Part shown: one piece after another, positions 1 through 12,159 of the stretch | Layout: every line of letters starts with the position of its first letter | Numbering within the stretch: position 1 is the stretch's first letter | NCBI RefSeq assembly: GCF_016808095.1 | Contig: NC_068974.1 | Coordinates: forward strand, 30,612,825-30,676,824 | Length of the DNA: 64,000 nucleotides | Direction: 5' to 3' | Source of the DNA: Vigna angularis | Lineage: Eukaryota; Streptophyta; Magnoliopsida; Fabales; Fabaceae | The notes under the pieces: model-generated | What the model saw: the letters and a program-made list of their open reading frames with translations, nothing else | The model's database searches: none | What the model was told of the DNA's origin: nothing | Made by a program: the position numbers and the translations under genes

Positions 1-2182
1 AATAGACTTCAAATAAAAGATTTTTAAATTTTTTTTATTACTTTTATTATTATTTATTTATTTAGCTGTTTGGATGATTAATTTTTTTTAATAATAATAT
101 TTTAAATATTATAATGGTAATTTTGACGGAGAATTCGCTACAATTTAGTAAAAAGGAAAATAAGGAGGAGATTTAAATTTTTAGAACACAAAAGATATCT
201 TTGTGAATTGTGGAACCTTATTGATGATATAAATAAAAGGTTTCTTGGTGGTGATGATTCATTTAACAAGAAAAAAAATCTAGAAATGCAAAAAATATTT
301 TTTTTCTTCTCAAATATGAAAATTAAGTTTCGTAAAAGATAAGTAAAGTTGGCACATATACAAATATCCAAAATTATTGCATTTTTTATATATAAATACA
401 GAAACTATTAATTATATAATTATTTACAAAATCATAGAAATCGTTAAGACAATTTAAAAATCTACAATTTTTTTATGCGGAGATAATGATATTAAAATCC
501 TAATAAAACAAAGGGATATTAATTACAAAATAAATTAGCATTTGTGATATTTAAAAAAATGACAATTGAAGAAATGTTTGGCTAATATAAATTACATACC
601 ATATATTTTGACAGAGTACGATCTTCACTTTTTCAATCTATTATCACATTCAAACATAATATTTAACCTCTTACTAAACTTACAAAATATAAATATCCAA
701 AGATTGTAATTATCAACTTTGATTCGAAATTTAACATGTTTGAGTCAGTTTTAGGAAAAAGAGGCCTAAAGAGATGAAAAGATAATGTATCTTTAAGTTA
801 TAGCTCTTGTATATCCTTCCTGAAATATTACACTATATGTTAAAATTATATCTCTTAAATATAATTGCATTAACCTCAAATTTACCTTATAATTGAAGCT
901 AACAAAGTCTATATTCATTTGTAACATCTGAATTATCGAAAATGCATTTCTCATTGTAGACCATAGCTAACGAGGAACATTAATAAAAAAATTAAAATTA
1001 CTATGTTTGAAATCACAATAGGATTGAAAATGGTTAGATCATAACTTTAAATAAAAGTAAGAATTAAAATTCATAATTAATGTTTATCCTGTTTAGAATA
1101 ACATGTTTTTGAAAATTAAAAAAAAAATTGATATTGACCAAAAGTCCTCTTATTTTTTTAAAGGATAATCTCTTATTTAAATATCTTAAACATTTATTTG
1201 AAAAAGTTGAATATTATGACGCTTCCGAATTTACAAAAGTGAACAAAACATACATACATATATATATATAATTTTATGAGAAAACTTTGTTAACACAACT
1301 AAAATTTAAAAATATCAAAATAATATAATTTTTTTATAGTAATATAATAGAAATTAATTACGGTTTATTATAATCCTAAAAATAAACCACTGATAAAAGT
1401 TGTATTTTAGTGAAGGAAATTACTTTTGTAAAAGAGCATTCATATATAAATTAAAAATAAAGAAATAATATTTGACAATTCACATATCAATATTTGATCA
1501 AAGGAATCAAAGTATAGTTTTCTATTTTAATATATGGCAATTTTATTCATCCGACATATGTGAGGTCTCTTTCTAATTTAGACAGCTGTTTGGGTATATA
1601 ATTAATTATGTTTTATCATAGTTGACCAATGACTTGATTCTATGCCTCATCTTATGACTAAAGCATGGCTATACTATTATTTATTAAGGATGTATTTCTA
1701 CTAACTTTCTATAAAAATATGTTTTTTAAAAGTTAAAATTTTTTTTTTATAAATTTAAATATATAGTAAAAGAAATAAAAAAAAGTTGTCTAGAGTATAA
1801 ATAAGATTGAAATTCATACAGAATTATTTTATGAGTTTCGTAAGATATTTTTTTAATAATTTTATTTCAGTAAGTTATTTATGTCAACTTTATAAAATAA
1901 TCGTTAATATGAAATTTATATTTTACATATTTATTTTTTAAAATAATATTAAACTATTTTTTATAAAAAAAAATAATTAACAAATTTTGGAATGTAAGAT
2001 GTGAAATCATATTTATGATTATAATTTATTAGATAATTATTTTATTACTACATTCTTTTAATTTATTGATGTATTGTTATACTTATTTATTATTAAAATT
2101 TTATTAAGTTAATCATACAATTTTTTTATATTTAATAAGTAATATTTATTTTAAATTATAATGAAGAATATATTTTTACGCG
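1..2182. other. AT-rich intergenic DNA, no gene seen
   Basis: This stretch is strongly AT-rich with many A and T runs and short AT microsatellites. No reading frame longer than about 80 codons looks protein-like. I saw no RNA gene and no transposon ends that could be paired. It may contain old MITE or LTR debris that cannot be recognised by eye. Confidence 0.6.
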
Positions 2183-2187
2183 AATTT

Positions 2188-4526
2188 TGTAACATCACAT
2201 TTTAATAGTATAAAACTATCAAAATAAAAACGTTACATAGATGCTAAAAGAATACTAAGTAAAACAAATTTCCTTCAAAGAAGAAATCTATTTCTGTAGA
2301 TCTATCTAACAACTCATTTGCTACTCCCTTACCTCTTACTGGAACAACTGAAAAGGTGACTCCCTAAACTCACACACCATTGGTGATCATTGCAAAAGAG
2401 AAACAACATACAAAGACAGACAACAAAACATATCACTACACAGTCATCAAACACTTTATGCAGGACACTTATTATGAATGGATTATCCGGACTTAGAATG
2501 ATTGATGAGCTATGACAGGTTGTGCACTTGCGGTGGCTTGTATTACTTTGCAAAACCATTGTCAATGAGTTTCACCCTACCACACTCACAAGGTTAGTAT
2601 GTTCTAGACCTTGGAGCATATTGGAAGCCTCCAAGACTAAGACCTCCTACTACTCCTCACGACATGGATCAATCCTCTCTACATGAGCATGAATGACCAT
2701 TGGAGTTTCAGGATAACCCCCAAGACTGAGCTCCCTGCAATCGTTCTAAACATACTTGAGTCTCACCAAGAGATCTCACTTTGGAACTTACTTTCACAAC
2801 TTTGAACACCTTGGAAACCATGTACATATGTCACTTTACTTTCACAATGAATACCAACATATATCATCTTTAATCATACATGAAATACATACATAACTTC
2901 AAGAACAAATCTTTATAAAATATTATAGATATTCCTACACCATCCTCAAAGTCAAAACATAGTTTAAAGTTATCATAAAACAAAGAAATATTCAAAATAG
3001 GTGTTGGACTAGTCGCTTAGCGCACTATGCTCTGCTCGCTCAGCACACACCAGCTCGTTGTGCGAAAACAGAAACAGTGGGTTATGCTCACTCATCTCTC
3101 GCTCAACTAGAAGTGTTCTGCTTGCTTAGTGAGACTGCATAATTATGCAGCACCAAAACTGCAGAATTTGCACTACTCAACCACTCATGACCTATCCTAT
3201 GCATATTTTCCAACTTTTAACACCTCTAGATTGTATTCTAGACTCAAATATACCTTAATAAATGTTTCTAAACCAACCTAAACACATTTTAAACCTATTG
3301 AACACAAAATTTCAAACTAAAATTTATAAAAACCTCACTTTAGAGACCCAAGTTGAATTCCAGCAATTATGGCCTATTTTCAAGCAACTTAGGGACTCCA
3401 ACAAGTTCCAAATGACTTACTAACATCCTCCAAAATGATCATTTAAGCACAGAACCCATAATTCAAATTCTCACTAGTGCAAACCCCCCAAAAACTAGTT
3501 CTAAACCAAACTAAACTCTACTTATCAACCACCAAACACTCTTACATCAAATTTCCTCCATTTAAATCTTAAACAAGTCACAAAACATCTCATAACAAAC
3601 TCCAAATGCCTCAAATCAATTTACCATCCTTCTCCCACAATTTCACTATCTAAAACCTCCTTTTTCCTTCAAAACACTTCCAAACTTCAACTATAAACCA
3701 CAATCTTTGCTCCATATCAATTTTCAATCATCTAACTCTTATAACAAGTCTCAAATTAATCACAAAATAGTGCTAGACCAGTTCCCATCTCACTCCAATA
3801 CCAAATTCTCAATTTCACTCACCAAAACCCATCTTTTAAGCTTGAAACTCATGTAATTCACTCTCCCTTACTCCCACCACTTTAAGATCACTATCTAAAA
3901 ATATCACACCAAGTATTCAAACATCAAATCACCTTGGATCATCATTTAAAACTCAAACATCACTAGAATAACCAATACAAATACATGTAATTCACTTTAT
4001 ACCACATAGATATATTAAATTTGGATCAACACCATAATCTAAACAAGTTCTAGCTTCCTTTACCTCTCAAAGAAACTGTCCAACTCTAAAACGCTTCACC
4101 GATTACTTAAACCGCAGGAATACCTAGACGGACCTACGAAACACCAAATTGAAAATAGATAGAGTTCTTAGAACTCTAGATGAATCAAGAACGTATAGGA
4201 GATGCATGATTTCACATGCAACAGTATTAAATTCCTCTAAAACAGATTTAGAAACAAAAGGGGAAAAATGAGTCGAAACTTACTTGCTCTATTAAAGAAA
4301 CTGATCGGTTAGATTTGTAGACCTTGACACCATGGTCGACTAGGTACCTCTTGGTCGTCAAAGAAATGTCTCAAGAGTCAGAAAAGTGGTTTATAGAGAA
4401 ATGACACTGATGAAACTCGTTTATAACAAAACTATTTATAATAAAATCATTTAATATTAAAATAATTGACTCTCACTACTTTTAGACTACTATAACTTTT
4501 AAAATATCATTTTCATGACTTTTACA
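2188..4526 (-). mobile_element. Solo LTR, TGTAACATC type (family 1)
   Basis: The unit starts TGTAACATCAC and ends GACTTTTACA on the plus strand. It is flanked by a perfect 5-bp direct repeat AATTT at 2183-2187 and 4527-4531, as expected for an LTR-retrotransposon insertion. There is no gag or pol, so it is best read as a solo LTR left by recombination. It belongs with the copies at 25203, 31065, 35851, 48546 and 54421. The family's conserved motif lies here on the minus strand at 4051-4065 (TAGCTTCCTTTACCT), about 460 bp from the element's 5' end. Long LTRs with TGTAAGA...GTTACA ends suggest a Tekay/Del-like chromovirus, but that assignment is an inference. Confidence 0.75.
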
Positions 4527-4531
4527 AATTT

Positions 4532-5095
4532 TTGAGAAATTTAGTTTATATAACCTTCCAGAATATGACAACGTAGAGTAAACTAAAAAATAAAATTTGA
4601 TTATTAAGGTTTATTACTATTTAACATTTAAGATGTGATTTAATAATTAATTATTTTTATTTTATAACTTTGAGCTAGTTTTACTAAATATTTTTACTTT
4701 GTGAGAGATTTGTTATTGATCAACTTGTACATAAATCAATTTTAATTAATGAACATTAATTTTATTTTTGTAACAGTTAAATTTCTAAATAAGTATACAT
4801 TTCTTAAACCAAACACATCTATATAAAATTTTCTATACCTTCCATATAAAAAAACAATTAACTTACAAGAGAAAATAAATTTAAACCAAATTCTATATTA
4901 AACAATTAATTAATTAGTTTAGAATGAAAAATGAAGTTTTGAATACAGAAAATTCCAAACACATGCATGATGACGCCTCATTGGACCAACACATTTCCTC
5001 GTTGAATCCACCCCTTTTTCTCCTCTTCGTCTCTCTCAACACCGCTTTCTTCTGTTCCTAATTCTAGTCTCTTCTTCCAAAGTGATTCAAAGAAG
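4532..5095 (+). promoter_or_regulatory. Upstream region and 5' leader of the BAP31-like gene
   Basis: The AT-rich part gives way at about 4970 to a less AT-rich stretch and then to a pyrimidine-rich leader (about 5010-5080, rich in CTTCT and CTCT). Such Y-patches are common around plant transcription starts. No clear TATA box lies close by. The start codon at 5096 follows AAGAAG. The transcription start is inferred to lie within 5000-5060. Confidence 0.45.
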
Positions 5096-8000
5096 ATGTT
5101 GCAATTACTCTACACTGCGATTTTCAGCGAAATGCTTCTGATTCTCACCCTAGTTTTTAAGACCCCTCTCAGAAAACTGGTCATCATTTCCCTCGATCGG
5201 GTCAAACGCGGCCGTGGCCCCATCGTTGTGTCCACCGTGGGCGCCACATTGGTGGTGGTTCTCTCTTCCAGCCTCTACAGCATGGCCAAGATCCAGCAAC
5301 GCATCCTCGAGGCCGGTATACTCAACCCCACCGACCAAGTTCTTATGTCCAACCACATGCTCGAAGCCTCTCTCATGGGTATGTCTCACAAACCTTTCGT
5401 TTCTAAACTCAAATCTCTCTTTTCTAGGGTTTATGAGATTAGATTAAATTGTTTGAGTTATTTAATTATTTATTTTTGTCCGTGGAACAAAGGAGTACTA
5501 TGGACGACTAAATATTTAACTTCGAATTGATTTGTGATGGAGTGATTGTGGGTTTTTGTGCTCTTATCCATATATGAGGTTACAGTGATTGATGAATTTT
5601 TAGGAAATTCCGTTGTATTGTTTTTTAAGGTTTAATTACTTACTCATTTGGTCTCGATATCTTTATATCTGAACAATCTTTACGTTTTAGTTCTTGTATT
5701 TAGAAAGTACTCGACTTTGTCCCAACGTATAATATGGATTCCCGTTTATATATTGGTTGGTTCTTCAGTCCTACTTGCTGTTTTACACAGGTCTGATTTA
5801 CGTGACAAATGGTGCACGTGGGTTTCACTTCGTATCTTATTTAGTAATGTTAGAATTATAAGTTGTGTGTGAGTGAGTATGAGTTGTGTGTGAGTGGGCA
5901 TGAGTGTGTTCCAACTAATCTTAACTGGTTGTAGTCAGCATCTTTTTCTCCTATAAATGTAACTTGAATAAGCTCTCTAGAAATATATTCTCTGTTTTTA
6001 GTCTCAAGTAGTAATTAGCGTAGAATGATTCAGTATTTGGCAGGTTGTTTCAAACTTTCATGTGAATGGGTTTTTATTTCGGGTAGAGTGGTTAAAGATA
6101 AGGGGATGTAGAATCACTGAAATAGTCATCAGCTTACCTTATAATATTGATTGCTTGAAATTTTAAGAGTGTTTGACAGTTATAATAATTTCAATTTTCT
6201 ATTTGAATTTGAATTTGAATTGTGAGATGTTAAGAAAATATTTGGTATGGATAATCATAATAAAGAATGGAAAATTATGAAATCATGACAAAAAGAGGGA
6301 AGAAAAAACAAGCAAGTGATGTGGTTTAGTTGCCCATTTCAGTTATTTATTTGTTTCATAATAGTGCTTTCAAACTACATATCTGAAGAATAAAGTGATG
6401 GTATGGTGTATCACTATTTATTGTGCATTCTTTAATATGACTAACTATTATCAAGGCTTCGGATGGACTTCTCATCATGCCCAAACCATGTCATATGAGA
6501 CTCTAGTCTTTCTTCCTCAATAGGTGTTTGCTTCTACATTCTTTCCAATACATCCAATCGTCTTATTTTCTTATTTTCATCTATTCTACATTTAGGTTAT
6601 GATCTTGTTGGTACATATTTTTGTTGTGAGATAAAATTACCATGATAGGAATGAGTCACTTGAGTGCCCAAGAAATATTTCAATCTGCCTAACTCCTTAA
6701 TTTAAAATCGGTTATCAAACATTTTTGTAAGGCTTTCAGTCCTACCTGATCATTTCCTAACTATATAATCTATTTAGGCAATTAGTGCCGTAACAACCCC
6801 TGAAGCTGAATGCTTAATGATCACCTTGGCTTTGCTTGTACCCCATGGTCTTCATCAGTAGTAAACATGCCAAACCATGCACTAGGAGACTGGTTCAATC
6901 CATAGAATGCCTTACTTAGTTTACACACATTTCCCGTCTCGGCTTTAAACCTTGGTGGGACCTGCATGTAAATTTCTTCCTTGAGATTGTCATGCAGAAA
7001 GACATTTGTGACATCAAACTGCTGCAAACACCATCCATGGTTAGCTGCGAGAGACAATAGAATTCTAACAGTATTCATTTTTTTAACAGGTGAAAAAGTT
7101 TCAAAATAGCCAATCTCATATGTTTGACTATATCCCTTGGCTACTAACCTTGCCTTATACCTTTCTAATGTCGCATTTGCCTTGTATTTAATAGTGAATA
7201 CACACCTACATCCAACAAGATTTTTTCCTTCAGGTACATCCTCCAACTCCCAAGGTTTGTTCTTTTCTAGAGCAACCATTTCAGTCTTAATAGCATTTTT
7301 CTAGTCCTTATTGTTCAATGCCTTATCCAAACCTTTTGGAATAGTGACAGTATTTAGATGGCCAAGAAAGCTTTTTTTGACTACTGGATAGTTTGTCATC
7401 AGAAAGTGTGACAATGGGTACCTTGGCTTTTGAGTACATGCTTTGACACCTTTCCTTACTGCAATTAGAAGATCCTGACTTTCAATGGCTGCCATATTCA
7501 GTTCTTCACTAATGTCTCGTATTTCAGGTATAGGTTCAAATTCATGGACTTATGGTGATTGAATAATAGACTTTGTCCTTTTTCACCAATGAGACTTAAT
7601 TTTCGGAAAATGAGGTTTTCTTTCAAGAATGAATTATCATTATTTTCCATGCATGAGCTTTCCCCTGAAAATAAGGTTGAAAATATTGTGTATTTTCATC
7701 GCAACAAGACACAAGGAATTGTTTTGTTGGAGGATGGTTAATTTGTATCCCTTTGCGGTAGGTGAGTAACCGATAAATATGCACTCAGTTAAATGAGACT
7801 ATTATTGTTTAGAGTTTTGGAGGCTATAAGATTGACCAAATAGGTAGCCATAAGGACAACTTCTCCCCAATATACTGATTTGGTTCATTTTTTAAAGGTG
7901 ATTTTCAAAGAACCTTAGGCTCTAATACCATGTTCAATATAATAAAAATTATGTATGGAATTAATATCTCTTGTGTTGAATATACACATAGGGTCTATTT

Positions 8001-9601
8001 ATAATACAAGAAATATGGGTTAAGTCCAAAATATAAATAAAGAATAATAATACACATAGGGTCTATTTATACTTTAAGATCATTAATGAATGTTTCAGCA
8101 ACTGTAATGAATGTTTCAATTTGCTCGTGCAATTTTTGTGTTGCTTGGACAAGGTCTATAAGATATAAACCCAATAGATGATCGAGTCTTGTAGTCAATG
8201 GCTCTGGAATCAACTATCCAGACACCTTCTTTAGAAGAATTTAAGGTATTGAGTGAACAATAGTAATGAAAATTACTTGCGGATGTTAAGGAGCAATTAC
8301 CCGAGTCTTTAGGTTTTTGTTAAAGTGTCCAGCAGGCGCATAGTTTTAGAATCTCCTCTGTGCTGAACTTTTTGGTGAGTCAAGTTTTATGAGTATCAGA
8401 CACTTTTGAGGTTTGAACTATGACAATGCAGGCTGGCACAAGAGATTAAACAGGCTCCCAAGGATTTTAGAGCGTTGATACCTTGTCAAAAAAATTGTTT
8501 CTGATATTATTCATAAAGGAGCAATTGCTATTAAATACAATACATAGATATAATAACTCAAAATCCTATATGATGGATATAATCTATCCTTACAATTCAG
8601 GATAGTGTGATCTTATACCATAACTACTAAATATAGTGTTAGCCTATCAATCCTCCTAGTCATGAAAGGTAATTAAATCATCTAACTATGTAATTAAAAC
8701 TGTACAAAGAAATATTAACTCCAGTATAAATAAGGGTTTCTGACAAATAAGTACAACCTTGTAATAGGTATTTGATTAACACTGATGGACAAAATTCTTT
8801 TGAACAGTGAGAAAGAATAATATTATAAAATTTAACTTAGTGGGGATAAAAGTAAAGACTTTAAAGCATAAATAACACACTATAGTAGAGATAAAAATAA
8901 ATAAATGGTAGTTACAAATGGGTATATATCCTTGTTAATTGTCGTCTTTATTTTGCTTTAAAACTGTTAAATTGTAGTGGTGTATTGTTTTATTGTATTC
9001 ACTCCACTCTCAGTAAGTTCAATATATTAGATCTTATATGCCAGTTTCAAATTTTGGGTTTATAGTCTTCATTTTTGGCTTTTCGATGAACTACTATTTC
9101 AAGATTCGCCATACTTAGATATCCTCTCGTGTGTTTTGTTTTAAGTGCTTTCTATGTGTTATGAGGGTCATGAGTTGGATATTTCTTTGTTTACTATAGT
9201 CTTTTCTATTCATAGTTTTGCTTATAAAATGTGCAGGGTTTTTGTTGTTCCTCTCTCTGATGATTGATAGATTGCATCACTACATAAGAGAGCTTCGTTT
9301 ACTCAGAAAGGCCATGGAAGCTATTAAGAAACAAAGCCGAAGTTTTGAAGATGACAAAAATGGTAATACAGAGGAACTGAAAGCATTGACAGAAGAAATT
9401 GCCACATTGAAGTCCAAAATTAAGAAACTGGAATCTGAATGTGAGACAAAAGGACATGAGGCTAAGTCTTTGGAAACTGAAGTAGAAGCTCATAAAAAGC
9501 AGTCGGAGGGTTTCCTTATGGAGTATGATCGCCTGTTGGAAGACAATCAGAGTCTTCGGAGTCAGTTACAGGCCCTTGAGAGCTCTTTGCAATCCTCATA
9601 A
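5096..9601 (+). CDS. BAP31-like ER membrane protein, two exons (5096-5378, 9237-9601)
   Basis: The coding exons join to 215 codons plus stop, the usual size for plant B-cell-receptor-associated protein 31-like proteins. These are ER membrane chaperone or sorting factors. Exon 1 (94 codons plus one base) holds two hydrophobic segments, near residues 3-22 and 43-63, separated by a short basic stretch, and ends at a G|GTATGT donor. Exon 2 starts after TGTGCAG. It restores the frame through a split glycine codon, gives a third membrane segment (about residues 95-107) ending in IDRLHHYIRELR, then a long Lys/Glu-rich coiled coil to the C-terminus. The protein ends LESSLQSS, without the C-terminal dilysine signal of animal BAP31. 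The 3858-bp intron contains a copia remnant at 6780-8055. Family known, splice sites seen, exact function inferred. Confidence 0.88.
6780..8055 (-). mobile_element. Truncated Ty1/copia element inside the BAP31-like intron
   Basis: On the minus strand an initiator-Met-type primer-binding site (TGGTATTAGAGCC, reverse complement at about 7919-7931) follows a presumed LTR end in TTGAACA. The LTR itself lies roughly at 7932-8055. It is followed by degraded sequence and then clear reverse-transcriptase coding sequence. The gag, protease and most of integrase are missing or unrecognisable, and I could not find the second LTR. It is an old, internally deleted insertion in the intron, antisense to the host gene. 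Outer limits are approximate. Confidence 0.6.
6821..7495 (-). pseudogene. Copia reverse transcriptase fragment
   Basis: The longer frame (6821-7279) gives the start of a copia RT domain: WELEDVPEGKNLVGCRCVF, then YKARLVAKGYSQ, ETFSPVKKMNTVR, and LQQFDVTNVFLHDNLKEEIY. It ends at KAFYGLNQSPSAWF, just before the catalytic YVDD box, which is absent. A separate frame at 7301-7495 matches the region just upstream of RT and is split from it by a stop. The polypeptide is truncated and cannot be active. Confidence 0.8.
8056..9236. other. Remainder of the BAP31-like intron
   Basis: Apart from the splice acceptor (TGTGCAG ending at 9236), this AT-rich intron sequence shows no protein-like frame, no RNA gene and no transposon ends that I could pair. 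Confidence 0.5.
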
Positions 9602-10190
9602 TAAAAAGAATATGTGATTTCGTTGAAATATCTAAAATAAAACTCTATCATTTGTTTAACTACTGTTTGATGCCTCATACTTTCTTAATGAGGTCACATA
9701 TGTATATAAGTATTTGAAACAGATTAACCCTGGATTGAGTGAACTTGTTGCGTTTTAAGCAGCTCACATTATATATGAGTTTATTAGCCTATTATTCTTC
9801 ATAAGATCATCATAAAGGAACAAATATTCTTGTCAAAGTTGGGTTTTGAGTTGTTATATTCATAACTTGGAAAATCACCACAGACGAATCAAATTAGATA
9901 ATCTTATAGTTCTAAGAGTGGTGAATATACCTCTCGTTTCCTAAGAGATTACAGAGTCTAATGCAACAATTTACTAATTCAATTGGTTCCTTCAGCGCAC
10001 AATGTCTTGTTTATATTGATATTCTTTTCTATTTATGGAATTTTGTAGATTGAATTATCACTTAACAGTTATATCTTATTGTCCACTAAAATTGTTCTAT
10101 GTAAATACTACTATTCGTTTTAATTATTTTTTTCTGGAAAAAGTATCTATTTTAATTTTACATCTATAGGTGCATTTGATTTCTCATTTT
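9602..10190 (+). repeat. 3' flank of the BAP31-like gene, duplicated at about 14960-15420
   Basis: Starting inside exon 2 (about 9415) and continuing to about 10190, the sequence closely resembles 14775-15420. Shared landmarks include TTTGATGCCTCATACTT-like, TATGAGTTTATTAGCCTAT and the CATAACT.GGAAAATCA stretch. The resemblance is collinear and in the same orientation, with scattered substitutions and small indels. It is a segmental duplication of the gene's 3' end, with the original here. Confidence 0.7.
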
Positions 10191-10249
10191 TTAGAAACTA
10201 ACCAGCTGTTTGAACATACCTCTAACATACTTTTTATCATTTTCTCCTC

Positions 10250-10760
10250 ATTCCAATGTGTGATTTTTCTCCGTTATCTTCATCTTCCAGAAAAAACACT
10301 CGTCGAGCATGCAATTGAGCTACGAGCTGAACTTAAAATGCTGCATCCGATGTGTCGATCCTGTTTTCTACAATTGGTTAGAACCATTTTTAAACTGGAA
10401 ATTTTATTGGGCCCCGAGTAGAGGGAATAACTTGACATCACATAAATGGTTGTTTATAAACTTTAGAACGGAAGAATAAAATTGAAGAAGGAAACAGATT
10501 ACTTATCCAGAAATTCCAGTCTCAGTTAGCTCAACGGCTAGAAGATCTGCACAAGGCTGTTGCAGAACCTGTAATGGAACAAGATATGCACTCTTTCGTA
10601 TCAACAAAGGCAGAGGTGGGTTTCCAATTGCAATGATGCTTGTTATTTGTCTTATTAGATTAACAAACATGTTATTGTTTCCCTCTTTCAGGCTATTGAA
10701 AATCTTAGAGTACAGGTAGGACAACTAAAAAAATATGTATGGTTCCCGCATTAGAGTTTT
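10250..10760 (+). pseudogene. Remnant of a multi-exon coiled-coil gene
   Basis: Three short protein-like pieces lie in order. The first, at about 10289-10360, reads EKTLVEHAIELRAELKMLHP. The second, at about 10465-10615, contains NKIEEGNRLLIQKFQSQLAQ and RLEDLHKAVAEPVMEQDMHS and ends at a GT. The third, near 10690-10715 after TTTCAG, reads AIENLRVQ. The pieces look like exons of a charged helical protein. The intervening sequence has stops, and no start or end of a gene can be seen. I do not recognise the family. It could also be the 3' part of a diverged gene that was once longer. Confidence 0.4.
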
Positions 10761-12159
10761 GGACAATTTCGCTGAAGAGCTAAAAGGAAATAACCAGTTA
10801 AATTTTGGAGAGCTGAATTCTGAAGTGGCCATGTCTATCGTATACCCGTAAGGCCGAATGATTGATCGGCCCGCTAGAGTAAGGCGGATGAACACAAATC
10901 CTATGCAACTTTAAACACAACTTTTAATCAAATTTAGTAGTGAATCTTACTTATTAGGTATTGAAGTTTGATTACGGTTTTACTAATCATAAATTTATCT
11001 TGAAAGCCATAAATACAAGTATCAGATAACGAATATGTGATTACATTTATTGTAAATTTAAAATTTTTCTGTAATCCCTATTAATTAAATTATTAACTTA
11101 AGCGTCGGGGTGTATGTTAGATTGTAAACATTGAAGACATAGAGGAATTGAACTAAATATACTCAAGATAACATAAGTTGACCAGGAAAAAAGTGTGAAG
11201 AAATGTTTGACAGTGATTTTGGACTCCGTACCCAAATCACCAAGCATTCATCGACCTTGGAGGATGTAAGCGTCTGACACTTTATAAGTTGATTGATTCA
11301 ACGTGAGTTTCTTTGTGCATTTACTATATTTTTTGGGTTTTGTCCTTCTTCGAAATGTTTGATCATTTTTGTCTTTTTTAGTTTGGAAACTTGTATTTTT
11401 AGTCCTTAGAAAGCAACAACGTTAGATTTTCTGTGAAGTGACTAACGACAAGCCACGTGTGATGCCAACTTCGCTCATAACTGTGTGCCACGGTTCTCTT
11501 TTTTTCAGAAATCAGAAAATCCCAATTGCTAAGAAACCCTAGAATCACCATCTTTCTCGCATCGGACCACCACACTGTCACCAACAACCACCATGCATCG
11601 CGTCTCGCGCCTCCACATCAAAATCTAGCAACCTGCAAATAGAAAACCACAAGTTTATGAACCCTAGTCGCGCAAGATTCACCTGAATTAGAAATTGAAA
11701 CCAGAAACCGCAACGTCTTCGTCTTTGCGGAAAACCCGAAATGAAAGATGCACGAAAATTGGTATCACATATTAATCATCACAGAGAAAGTGGAATTGGA
11801 AAGGGAAAGAGAACGGAAAAGTTAGTGAGAAAAATTAGAACCACAAGAAGAAAACAATCAAAAACTCAAAAAGAAAGGATTACAGGACTCAAAAGAGTTA
11901 ACTCATCAAGCAATATGGGAAACTGAGAAAAGAAACACTTATCACCACAAAATGACAAAGCTATGGAAACACCCACAACCCAAATCAGAGTAAAGGAAAA
12001 ATCTTTTCACCAACAAAAGAAAAGGGTTGAAGAAAAAATCTATCAAAACCAAAAAATCCCCCAAAATCATGATCGAGAAAGATAAGAATTCATAATCCCA
12101 ACATCAATTTCTGAGCGGCTACACATAAATTAACAAAACATAGAAGGCCCAAGTTAAAA

